NCBI RefSeq assembly: GCF_020991085.1
Contig: NZ_CP087719.1
Location: 1,570,001 to 1,634,000 of the forward strand
DNA length: 64,000 nucleotides
Source of the DNA: Roseomonas sp. OT10
GTDB lineage: Bacteria; Pseudomonadota; Alphaproteobacteria; Acetobacterales; Acetobacteraceae
Reading direction: 5' to 3'
Shown in pieces: positions 25,965-33,313 of the stretch; position 1 is the stretch's first letter; each line of letters opens with the position of its first letter. The position numbers and the translations under genes were made by a program. The notes under the pieces are model-generated. The model worked only from the letters and a program-made list of their open reading frames with translations. It made no database searches and was not told the DNA's origin.

Positions 25965-26031
25965 TCGATCGGGGGCGACCGGGCACCAAAAGCCCGGCGC
26001 CTCATGGGAAACGGACAAGGGAGTGACGGGT

Positions 26032-27048
26032 ATGGGTATGGTGATCGGGCGGCGCGCCGCCCTGCTGGGCGGTGCGGCGCTGGGGACGGGGGCCTTCGCC
26101 ATCGGCAAGGCCCGGGCGGCGGCGGATTTCAGCTACAAGTTCGCCACCAACGTGCCGGCGACGCATCCGCTGAACGTGCGGCTGCAGGAATCCTTCGACC
26201 GCATCAAGAAGGACAGCAACGGGGCGCTGGAGATCACGCTCTTCCCCAACAACCAGCTCGGCGCGGACACGGACGTGCTGAACCAGCTGCGCTCCGGCGC
26301 GGTGGAGTTCTTCACCCTCTCGGGCGTGATCCTCTCGACCCTGGTGCCGGTCGCCTCGATCAACGGCATCGGCTTCGCCTTCAACGACTACGACACCGTC
26401 TGGAAGGCGATGGACGGCGAGCTGGGCGCGCATATCCGCGGCGAGATCGCCAAGGCGAACATCGTGGCCATGGACCGCATCTGGGACAACGGCTTCCGCC
26501 ACATCACCATGAGCACGCGGCCGATCCGCACGCCCGACGACCTGAAGGACGTGAAGATGCGGGTGCCGGTCAGCCCGCTCTGGACCTCGATGTTCCGCGC
26601 CTTCGGCTCGGCCCCGGTGAGCATCAACGCCGCCGAGATGTACTCGGCGCTCCAGACCAAGATCGCCGAGGGGCAGGAGAACCCGCTCGCCGCCATCTGG
26701 AACACCAAGATCTTCGAGGTGCAGAAGTACCTCGCCCTGACCGGCCACATGTGGGACGGCTACTGGCCGCTCGCCAACCGCCGCGCCTGGAACGCCCTGC
26801 CCAATGACCTGCGCGCGATGGCGGCGAAGCACCTAAACCAGGGAGCGCTGGACCAGCGCGCCGACCTCGCCGTGCTGAACACCAGCCTGCGCGCCGACCT
26901 CGAGGGCAAGGGCATGCTCTTCAACGAGGTGAACAAGGAGCAGTTCCGCAACCGGCTGCGCCAGGCGGGCTTCTACGCCGAGTGGCGCGGCCGCTTCGGC
27001 GATGCGCCCTGGAAGATCCTGGAGAAGTTCGCGGGCGGGCTGCAGTGA
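26032..27048 (+). CDS. TRAP transporter substrate-binding protein DctP
   Basis: This 338-residue periplasmic receptor of a TRAP transporter has a Tat-like signal, IGRRAALLGGAALGTGAFAIGKARAA. The mature sequence shows DctP features: FATNVPATHPLNVRLQESFDRI, NNQLGADTDVLNQLRSGAVEF and DVKMRVPVSPLW, where the Arg contacts the ligand carboxylate. The family motif AEGQENPLAAI is also present. An AAGGGAG ribosome-binding site fits the ATG at 26032 best; GTG at 26023 is an alternative. It overlaps the permease start (GTGA). The ligand is likely an organic acid handled by the operon's TPP enzymes. Confidence 0.92.
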   Translation: MGMVIGRRAALLGGAALGTGAFAIGKARAAADFSYKFATNVPATHPLNVRLQESFDRIKKDSNGALEITLFPNNQLGADTDVLNQLRSGAVEFFTLSGVILSTLVPVASINGIGFAFNDYDTVWKAMDGELGAHIRGEIAKANIVAMDRIWDNGFRHITMSTRPIRTPDDLKDVKMRVPVSPLWTSMFRAFGSAPVSINAAEMYSALQTKIAEGQENPLAAIWNTKIFEVQKYLALTGHMWDGYWPLANRRAWNALPNDLRAMAAKHLNQGALDQRADLAVLNTSLRADLEGKGMLFNEVNKEQFRNRLRQAGFYAEWRGRFGDAPWKILEKFAGGLQ

Positions 27049-28928
27049 GCGCGCCGGCCGCGGCCGCCGTCCCGGGCCGGACGCCGACCTCGGCGCTCGG
27101 CGTCGCGGCGCGGCGCCTCGACACCCTCCTGGGCACGGCGGTCGAGGCCGCCTCGGCCGTGCTGGTGCTGGTGCTCGTCGCCCTGCTCTTCGCGGGCGTG
27201 GTGGCGCGCTACCTGCTGCACGTCCCGCTGGTCTGGTCGGACGAGCTCTCCTCCATCCTCTTCCTCTGGCTCGCCATGTTCGGCACGGCGGTCGCGCTGC
27301 GGCGCGGGGCGCACATGCGCATGACCGCCTTCATCGCCAACGTCTCGCCCCAGACCCAGGCGGCGCTGAACACGGTCGCCATCGTCGCCTCCGCCGCCTT
27401 CCTGGTGATGCTGGCGGAGCCCGCCTGGGAGATGATGCTGGACGAGCTGCCGGTGGTGACGCCGGCGCTGGAGATCTCCAACGCCTGGCGCCTGGCGGCG
27501 ATCCCCGCCGGCTTCGCCCTGATGCTGGTCTTCGCGGCGCTTCAGCTCCTGTCCGTGGCGCGGCCGGCGGTGGTGCTGCTGGCCATCGCGGTCGCGGCCG
27601 TGCTGGTGGCGGCGGTGCTGGGGCTGGGGCCGGTGCTGCGGCCGCTGGGCAACTGGAACCTCGTCCTCTTCTTCGTCGGCGTGATCGCGGCGACGGTCTT
27701 CGCCGGCGTGCCGATCGGCTTCGCCTTCGGCCTCGCGACGGTGGGCTACCTGGCGCTCTCCACCCGCGTGCCGCTGGCCGTGGTGGTGGGGCGGATGGGC
27801 GAGGGGATGTCGCACATCGTCCTGCTCGCCGTGCCGCTCTTCGTCTTCCTCGGCGCGCTGATCGAGATGAACGGCATGGCCCGCGCCATGGTCCGCTTCC
27901 TCGCCGGGCTGATCGGCCACGTTCGCGGCGGGCTCTCCTACGTGCTGCTGGTGGCGATCTACCTCGTCTCGGGCATCGCCGGCTCCAAGGCGGCGGACAT
28001 GGCCGCCGTGGCCCCGGTGCTGTTCCCGGAGATGCGCGAGCGCGGCTCGAAGCCCGGCGAGCTGGTGGCGCTCCTCGCCGCCTCCGGCGCCATGTCGGAG
28101 ACCATCCCGCCCTCCCTGGTGCTGATCACCATCGGCACGGTCACGGCCGTCTCCATCGCGGACCTGTTCACCGGCGGGCTGCTGCCGGCGGTGGTGCTGG
28201 CGCTCGCCATGGCCGTGGTGGTGTGGTGGCGCGCCCGGGGCGACGACATGTCCGGCGTGCGCCGCGCCACCAAGGCCGAGGTGCTGCGCAGTCTCTGGGT
28301 CGCTATTCCCGTGCTGCTGCTGCCGCTGGTGATCCGCTTCGCGGTGGTGGAGGGCATCGCCACGGCCACCGAGGTCTCGACCATCGGCATCGTCTACGGC
28401 GCGGTGATCGGGGTGCTGTTCTACCAGCGCATCGGGCTGAGGCGCCTGTATGACGCGCTGGTGGGCACGGCGACGCTCTCGGGCGCGATCCTGCTCATCA
28501 TCGGCACGGCGACGGCCATGGCCTGGGCGCTGACGCAATCCGGCTTCTCGCGCCAGCTCGCGGGAATGATGGAGGGGCTGCCGGGCGGGGCCGTGACCTT
28601 CATGGCGATCTCCGTGGTCGCCTTCATCATCCTGGGCAGCCTGCTGGAGGGCATCCCGGCCGTGGTGCTGTTCGGCCCGCTGCTCTTCCCCATCGCGCGG
28701 GATCTGCACATCCACGAGGTCCACTATGCCATCGTGGTCATCCTCGCCATGGGCATCGGCCTCTTCGCCCCGCCCTTCGGCGTCGGCTACTACACCGCCT
28801 GCGCCATCGCCAAGGTCAGCCCAGATGCGGGGATGCGGCCGATCGTCGGCTACCTCGTCGCGCTGACCATCGGGCTGATCGTCGTCGCGGCGGTGCCCTG
28901 GTTCTCCATCGGGCTGCTCGCACGATGA
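27045..28928 (+). CDS. Fused TRAP transporter permease (DctQ-DctM)
   Basis: This 627-residue inner-membrane protein fuses the small DctQ subunit (about residues 25-185, four helices, with VARYLLHVPLVWSDELSSILFLWLAMFGTAVALRR) to the large DctM subunit (about residues 200-627). DctM features include IGFAFGLATVGYLALS, LAVPLFVFLGALIEMNGMA, SGIAGSKAADMAAVAPVLFPEM and PPFGVGYYTACAIAKVSP. Together with the preceding receptor it makes a complete sodium- or proton-driven TRAP importer. The GTG start overlaps the receptor stop, and its stop overlaps the SDR start (ATGA). Confidence 0.93.
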   Translation: MSAPAAAAVPGRTPTSALGVAARRLDTLLGTAVEAASAVLVLVLVALLFAGVVARYLLHVPLVWSDELSSILFLWLAMFGTAVALRRGAHMRMTAFIANVSPQTQAALNTVAIVASAAFLVMLAEPAWEMMLDELPVVTPALEISNAWRLAAIPAGFALMLVFAALQLLSVARPAVVLLAIAVAAVLVAAVLGLGPVLRPLGNWNLVLFFVGVIAATVFAGVPIGFAFGLATVGYLALSTRVPLAVVVGRMGEGMSHIVLLAVPLFVFLGALIEMNGMARAMVRFLAGLIGHVRGGLSYVLLVAIYLVSGIAGSKAADMAAVAPVLFPEMRERGSKPGELVALLAASGAMSETIPPSLVLITIGTVTAVSIADLFTGGLLPAVVLALAMAVVVWWRARGDDMSGVRRATKAEVLRSLWVAIPVLLLPLVIRFAVVEGIATATEVSTIGIVYGAVIGVLFYQRIGLRRLYDALVGTATLSGAILLIIGTATAMAWALTQSGFSRQLAGMMEGLPGGAVTFMAISVVAFIILGSLLEGIPAVVLFGPLLFPIARDLHIHEVHYAIVVILAMGIGLFAPPFGVGYYTACAIAKVSPDAGMRPIVGYLVALTIGLIVVAAVPWFSIGLLAR

Positions 28929-29728
28929 CGGAGCCGGCGGGACGCGGCCGCATGGCCGGCAAGGCGGTGCTGGTGCTGGGCGCCGGCTCGGACGGCCCGG
29001 GCTGGGGCAACGGCAAGGCGGCCGCGGTGCTCTATGCGCGGGAGGGCGGCCGGGTGGCGGCCGTGGACCTTCGCGCCGAGGCGGCGGAGGAGACGGCCGG
29101 GCTGATCCGGGCCGAGGGCGGCACCGCCCTCGCGCTGACGGCGGATGTCACCCGCTCCGACCAGGTCGCGGCCGTGGTGGAGCGGACGGTGGCGGAGTTC
29201 GGCGGCATCGACGTGCTGCACAACAACGTCGGCGTCACCATCATGGGCGACCCGGTGGAGCTGGGCGAGGAGGCGTGGCGGCGCGGGCTGGACCTGAACC
29301 TGACCAGCGCCTTCCTCGCCTGCAAGCACGTGCTGCCGGTGATGCTGCGGCAGGGGAGGGGGGCCATCGTCAACATCTCCTCGCTCGCCGCGCAGAGGAT
29401 CACGGATTATCCATACTTCTCCTATTATGCGGGCAAGGCCGGGCTGGACCATTTCACCCGGGCGCTCGCCATCCGCTACGCGGCGAAGGGCATCCGGGCC
29501 AATGCCGTGCTCCCCGGCGTCATCGACACGCCGCTGATCTACAAGCAGATCAGCGGCCAGTACGGCAGCGTGGAGGAGATGGTGGCGGCCCGCGACGCGC
29601 GCAGCCCGACGGGGAAGATGGGCACCGCCTGGGACGTGGCGCAGGCGGCGCTGTTCCTGGCCTCCGACGAGGCGCGCTACGTCAACGGTGTCTGCCTGCC
29701 GGTCGATGGCGGATTGTCGTGCCTGTGA
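28925..29728 (+). CDS. Short-chain dehydrogenase/reductase (SDR)
   Basis: This 267-residue classical SDR has the NNVG motif (HNNVGVTIMG), catalytic Ser in VNISSLAA and YxxxK in FSYYAGKAGLDHF. LPGVIDTPL and the C-terminal YVNGVCLPVDGGLS follow. The nucleotide loop is unusual: GAGSDGPGWGNGKAAA instead of the compact TGxxxGIG. Asp in VAAVDLRAEA suggests NAD preference. It is coupled to the TRAP permease before and to the duplicated unknown protein after. It probably oxidises a hydroxyl of the imported compound or an intermediate; M10 (MAGKAVLV) is a possible alternative start. Confidence 0.9.
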   Translation: MTEPAGRGRMAGKAVLVLGAGSDGPGWGNGKAAAVLYAREGGRVAAVDLRAEAAEETAGLIRAEGGTALALTADVTRSDQVAAVVERTVAEFGGIDVLHNNVGVTIMGDPVELGEEAWRRGLDLNLTSAFLACKHVLPVMLRQGRGAIVNISSLAAQRITDYPYFSYYAGKAGLDHFTRALAIRYAAKGIRANAVLPGVIDTPLIYKQISGQYGSVEEMVAARDARSPTGKMGTAWDVAQAALFLASDEARYVNGVCLPVDGGLSCL

Positions 29729-30546
29729 CCTGGCGCTGGCACGGGCCGGGCGTCCTGGCCGCCGACACCATCACCAAGCTGCCGCCGGAGGCGGAGGGCG
29801 CGGTGATCGTCAGCGGCTCGCATGGCGGGCGCTACCCCGGCTGGCTCGCGGCGAAGGCCGGGGCGCGGGCAGTGATCCTCAACGATGCCGGGATCGGCTT
29901 CCAGGAGGCCGGGATCGGCTCCCTGCCCTGGCTGGAAGGCTTCGGCATCGCCGCGGCCACGATCGCCCATGACAGCGCGCCGATCGGCGACACGGCGGGG
30001 ATGTTCACCCATGGCGTCATCAGCCGTGCCAATGCCCCCGCCCGTGCCGCGGGGGTGGAGGCAGGGCAGCCGGCGGCGGCGGCGGCGGAGCGGCTGCGCG
30101 CGGCGCCACAACGCCGGGCCTGGGTTCCGGAGCTGGGCGAGGAGCGGCGCGAGCATCCGGTGGCCGGTGGGACACGCCGCATCCTGCTGCTCGATTCCGC
30201 CTCGCTGGTGCGGCCGGAGGATGCCGGGCAGATCATCGTGACCGGCTCGCATGGCGGGCTGATCGGCGGCGACCCCGCGCTCGCCCTCCGCGTGCCGGGC
30301 TTCGCGGGCGTCTTCAACGATGCGGGCGGCGGCCCCGGGACCACCCGCCTGCCGGCCCTGGACGGGCGCGGCATCGCGGCCTTCACCGTGGCGGCCGCCT
30401 CCGCCCGGATCGGCGAGGCGGGATCGACCTTCGCCGACGGCATCATCTCGGCGGTCAACGAAACGGCCCGGCGCATCGGCGCGCGGGAGGGGTTGCGGGC
30501 CGAGCCCGTGCTGCTGGCCTGGGCACGCGGCAGAGCGGGCTCCTGA
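29725..30546 (+). CDS. Uncharacterised protein with two tandem GSHGG domains
   Basis: I do not recognise this 273-residue protein as a named family. It has no signal peptide or membrane helix. It consists of two homologous halves of about 88 residues, roughly residues 26-114 and 169-256. Both halves share [IV]V[ST]GSHGG, then FNDAG or LNDAG with another Gly two residues on, LP-x-L-[ED]G-x-GIAA-x-T, SA-x-IG, F-x-x-G-[VI]IS and N-x-x-AR. The GSHGG and NDAG motifs look like nucleotide- or phosphate-binding loops of an alpha/beta fold, by inference. GTG overlaps the SDR stop (GTGA). As last gene of the eight-gene operon it is likely an enzyme of the same pathway. Confidence 0.7.
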   Translation: MTWRWHGPGVLAADTITKLPPEAEGAVIVSGSHGGRYPGWLAAKAGARAVILNDAGIGFQEAGIGSLPWLEGFGIAAATIAHDSAPIGDTAGMFTHGVISRANAPARAAGVEAGQPAAAAAERLRAAPQRRAWVPELGEERREHPVAGGTRRILLLDSASLVRPEDAGQIIVTGSHGGLIGGDPALALRVPGFAGVFNDAGGGPGTTRLPALDGRGIAAFTVAAASARIGEAGSTFADGIISAVNETARRIGAREGLRAEPVLLAWARGRAGS

Positions 30547-30555
30547 GGAACGGCG

Positions 30556-30586
30556 CCGCCCCGTACCCGCCGACGGGACGGGGCGG
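30556..30586. terminator. GC-rich hairpin between convergent genes
   Basis: A stem of 13 bp with one bulged A and a CCGA loop (arms CCGCCCCGTACCCG and CGGGACGGGGCGG) lies just after the operon's last stop and before the 3' end of the opposing small gene. It could serve both directions. There is no T-tract. Confidence 0.5.
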
Positions 30587-30612
30587 GGCGGTCCGACTGG
30601 GCCCCAGCGGCG

Positions 30613-30816
30613 TCAGCCTGGATCGCCGCGCCCGGACGGCGGTGCGGGGGCGGTGGCCTCCGCCTCGGGCTCGCCGCTCCACTCGTCGGTGATCAAGGCC
30701 TGTTGCCGGCCGATCTCCTTCAGCGCTTCCGGGCTGGGCGGGCGGGGGATGTAGCCCTCGGGTCCCCCGCTGCGGCTGGGCTCGGGCTCGCTTGCCGGCT
30801 GCGGCGTCTCGGCCAT
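30613..30816 (-). CDS. Small hypothetical protein, Pro/Glu-rich
   Basis: This 67-residue unrecognised protein is rich in Pro, Glu, Ser and Ala and is probably disordered except for a short middle helix (SPEALKEIGRQQALITDEW). It is credible as a gene because the ATG is preceded at proper distance by GGAGAGGA. It sits downstream of DUF423 in the same direction with a 37-bp gap. No function can be assigned. Confidence 0.55.
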   Translation of the reverse strand: MAETPQPASEPEPSRSGGPEGYIPRPPSPEALKEIGRQQALITDEWSGEPEAEATAPAPPSGRGDPG

Positions 30817-30853
30817 GACGTCCTCTCCTTCGGGCGGATGTCGCCCGGGAGGG

Positions 30854-31258
30854 TCAACGCGGCGGCGCGGGAAGGGTGTCGTCCCTGGACCGGCCGAGCG
30901 CCGCGACGGCCAGGGCCAGCCAGCCGAGCATCAGCAGGGTGCCACCCGCCGGCGCCAGCCGGCCCCAGGACTGGCCCGTCAGCGCCACGGACCACACCGC
31001 GCCGCAGAACAGCGCCATGCCGAGAAGGAAGGCGCCGCCGGCGACATGGGCCGCCCAGCCCGTCCGCCGCTCCGCCAGCAGGCCGGTGCCCAGCAGGGCC
31101 AGGGCGTGCCAGCCCTGCATGGTCAAGGCCTGGCCCAGCCGATGCGCCGTCACGGGTTCCGCCGCGGCCGGCGCATGCGCCGCCCAGGCCGAGAGGCCCA
31201 CCGCCAGGCAGCCGGCCAGCGCGCCCGCCACCATCCACACCCTGCCCCCGCGCGGCAT
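30854..31258 (-). CDS. DUF423 family membrane protein
   Basis: This 134-residue inner-membrane protein of the DUF423 (YgdD-like) family has four hydrophobic helices. Family features are the first helix followed by LSAWAAHAPA (usually GAFGAH), ALTMQGWHALALLGTGLL, GAFLLGMALFCGAVWSVALTG and LAPAGGTLLMLGWLALAVAA. Function is unknown. It begins 4 nt after the stop of the zinc-ribbon protein gene, so the two are probably co-transcribed. Confidence 0.87.
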   Translation of the reverse strand: MPRGGRVWMVAGALAGCLAVGLSAWAAHAPAAAEPVTAHRLGQALTMQGWHALALLGTGLLAERRTGWAAHVAGGAFLLGMALFCGAVWSVALTGQSWGRLAPAGGTLLMLGWLALAVAALGRSRDDTLPAPPR

Positions 31259-31262
31259 GCCG

Positions 31263-32054
31263 TCAGTCGCGCCGCAGCCAGCGCCGGAACCGGCCCCAGA
31301 GCCCTTCCCCGGTCGCGGCGGGCCGGTGGTGGCTCACATGCGGGCGGCGCGAGGGCGGCGGCAGGGCGGAGGCGACGGTGTGCCGGCCGTCATCCTGCGC
31401 CGTGATCAGCCGCGCCTCCAGGGCCAGGACCTGGGCGGCGGCCTCCGGCGGATGGTCCGCGCTCGCCGCCCGGGCGGAGGCGGCGGCATCGCCCCATTCC
31501 CCGGCGCGGCGCAGCGCATCGACCACGCGCACCGTCTGCTCGTGGTCCAGCGGCGGGCCGGCGCGCCACAGCGCCACCGCCTCCAGCCGCCAGGCGCGGG
31601 CCAGATCCGGCAGGCGCTCGTCATCCGCGATCCAGGCGGCCTGCAGCGTGGCCTCCGCCGCCGCATGCAGCGCGCCGCTTTCCTCCAGCACATGCGCCCA
31701 GCCCAGGAAGCGCCGGGCCAGGGGCGGGTGGCTGGAATCATTCACCAGGGCGCGGAAGGGCGCGGCCGCCACCGCCTGCGCCGCGGCGGGATGGGCGCGG
31801 GTGATGTCGGGCGCCGCATAGCCGCAATGGGGGCATTGCTGCAGCCAGCTCGCCATGGTGGAGCGCAACGGCTCGCCCGGGCGCAGGTCCAGGTCGGGCG
31901 CCTGTTCGGGTGGTTGGTGGCGGGGCCGCGGCTGCCGGCTCTCCGTGCCGCAGACGGCGCAGCGCAGGGCACCGGCGGCGCCGCCCGTGGCGGAGGCCGG
32001 CTTTGCCGGGGCCTGCGAGCCTTTGGCGCCGCGGGCGGAGGAAGGAATGGCCAT
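31263..32054 (-). CDS. Zinc-ribbon protein, DUF2225-like
   Basis: This 263-residue protein has an N-terminal pair of CxxC motifs (LRCAVCGTES and QCPHCGYAAPDI, about residues 29-80), as in DUF2225 proteins, followed by a helical, TPR-like region (RRFLGWAHVLEESGALHAAAEATLQAAWIADD, RVVDALRRAGEW). The tail is basic (GRFRRWLRRD). Probably cytoplasmic, with a structural zinc. The ATG has no good ribosome-binding site, so a downstream start is possible, but the first CxxC must be included. Function unknown. Confidence 0.65.
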   Translation of the reverse strand: MAIPSSARGAKGSQAPAKPASATGGAAGALRCAVCGTESRQPRPRHQPPEQAPDLDLRPGEPLRSTMASWLQQCPHCGYAAPDITRAHPAAAQAVAAAPFRALVNDSSHPPLARRFLGWAHVLEESGALHAAAEATLQAAWIADDERLPDLARAWRLEAVALWRAGPPLDHEQTVRVVDALRRAGEWGDAAASARAASADHPPEAAAQVLALEARLITAQDDGRHTVASALPPPSRRPHVSHHRPAATGEGLWGRFRRWLRRD

Positions 32055-32241
32055 GGAGGGAAATTAGGCGCTGCACCCGGCCGGGCGAAGGGGCGGATGC
32101 ATGCCAAATCGTCCGACGCGGCGCGCGGTGCCCCGGGCCTGCCCCGGGGGAGCGTGTCCCGCTGCCGGCAGGGCCGCCCGGCGTGGCGTGACGGGCATGC
32201 CGGATTGCGCGCGGTCGCCGCTTCCTGCGACAACAGCGCGC

Positions 32242-33204
32242 ATGCCGCGCGGCGACCTCTTCCCCGACATCGCTCCCTACGAGACGGGCCTCCTGCCCCT
32301 GGCCAACCAGGGCGGGGTGAACCACGTCATGTACTGGGAGCAGGTGGGCAACCCGCGCGGCCAGCCCGTCCTGTTCCTGCATGGCGGCCCGGGGGCCGGG
32401 GCCGGGGCGGTGCACCGTCGCTTCTTCGACCCGCATCACTGGCGCGTGGTGATCTTCGACCAGCGCGGCGCCGGCCGCTCGCGCCCGCTCGGCGAGCTGC
32501 GCGACAACACCACGCCACACCTGGTGCAGGACATCGAGACGCTGCGCCGCTTCCTCGGCATCGAGCGCTGGCTGCTCTTCGGCGGCTCCTGGGGCTCCAC
32601 CCTGGCCCTCGCCTATGCCCAGGCGCATCCGGACCGGGTCGCAGGCTGCGTGCTGCGGGGCGTGTTCCTCGGCCGGCCGGAGGAGGTGGAGTGGTTCCTC
32701 TACGGGCTGCGCCGCGTCTTCCCCGACGCATGGGCCAGCTTCGCCGAGCACGTCCCGCCGGCGGAGCGGCACGACCTGCTGGCCGCCTACCTGAAGCGGC
32801 TGACCCACCCGGAGCCCGCCATCCATCTGGCAGCCGCCCGCGCCTGGTCGAACTACGAAGGGCTGTGCAGCACCTTGTTGCCCAGCCCGGAGACGGTCGC
32901 GAGCTTCGCGCAGGACCGCAGCGCCCTCGGCCTCGCGCGGATCGAGGCGCACTACTTCGCGCACGACCTCTTCTTGCCTGAGGGCGGGCTGCTCGCTGGC
33001 ATGTCCCGCATCGCCAACATCCCGGCCGAGATCGTGCAGGGCCGCTACGACATGGTCTGCCCCGCGGTCACCGCCTTCGACCTCGCCGAGGCCTGGTCGC
33101 GCGCCCGGCTGACCATCGTGCCCGATGCCGGCCACAGCGCGCTGGAGCCGGGGGTGCGGACGGCGCTGGTCTCGGCCGTGGAGCGGTTCCGGCGGCGGGG
33201 CTGA
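32242..33204 (+). CDS. pip: Prolyl iminopeptidase
   Basis: This 320-residue alpha/beta hydrolase of peptidase family S33 releases N-terminal proline. Typical sequences are the start LFPDIAPYETGLLPL, the oxyanion HGGPGAGAG, FDQRGAGRSRP, nucleophile Ser in FGGSWGSTLAL, Asp in QGRYDMVCP and His in DAGHSALEPG. Length matches the proteobacterial cytoplasmic monomeric form. The start at the ATG before PRGDLFPDIAPYETG agrees with the family. The open frame continues upstream without family similarity. Confidence 0.94.
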   Translation: MPRGDLFPDIAPYETGLLPLANQGGVNHVMYWEQVGNPRGQPVLFLHGGPGAGAGAVHRRFFDPHHWRVVIFDQRGAGRSRPLGELRDNTTPHLVQDIETLRRFLGIERWLLFGGSWGSTLALAYAQAHPDRVAGCVLRGVFLGRPEEVEWFLYGLRRVFPDAWASFAEHVPPAERHDLLAAYLKRLTHPEPAIHLAAARAWSNYEGLCSTLLPSPETVASFAQDRSALGLARIEAHYFAHDLFLPEGGLLAGMSRIANIPAEIVQGRYDMVCPAVTAFDLAEAWSRARLTIVPDAGHSALEPGVRTALVSAVERFRRRG

Positions 33205-33221
33205 GGCGCGGGCCGGGTCGC

Positions 33222-33247
33222 GGAACATCGATGCGACCGGCTGCGTA
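33222..33247 (+). promoter_or_regulatory. Possible EcfG-type promoter
   Basis: GGAAC followed after 17 bp by CGTA resembles the alphaproteobacterial general stress sigma factor consensus (GGAAC, 16-17 bp, CGTT) with one mismatch in the -10 element. It lies about 65 bp upstream of the PAS/GGDEF-like gene. A single approximate match in GC-rich DNA is weak evidence. Confidence 0.25.
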
Positions 33248-33272
33248 AGAATATCTTTTGCGGTGCAGCAAA

Positions 33273-33289
33273 GGCCGCTAGAAGCGGCC
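33273..33289 (+). terminator. Short hairpin before the PAS protein gene
   Basis: GGCCGCT-AGA-AGCGGCC is a perfect 7-bp stem with a 3-nt loop, 70 bp after the prolyl iminopeptidase stop and 25 bp before the next ATG. It may end the pip transcript or sit in the leader of the PAS protein mRNA. No T-tract. Confidence 0.35.
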
Positions 33290-33313
33290 GGCGGTAGCCC
33301 GTGATGGCGGGAT

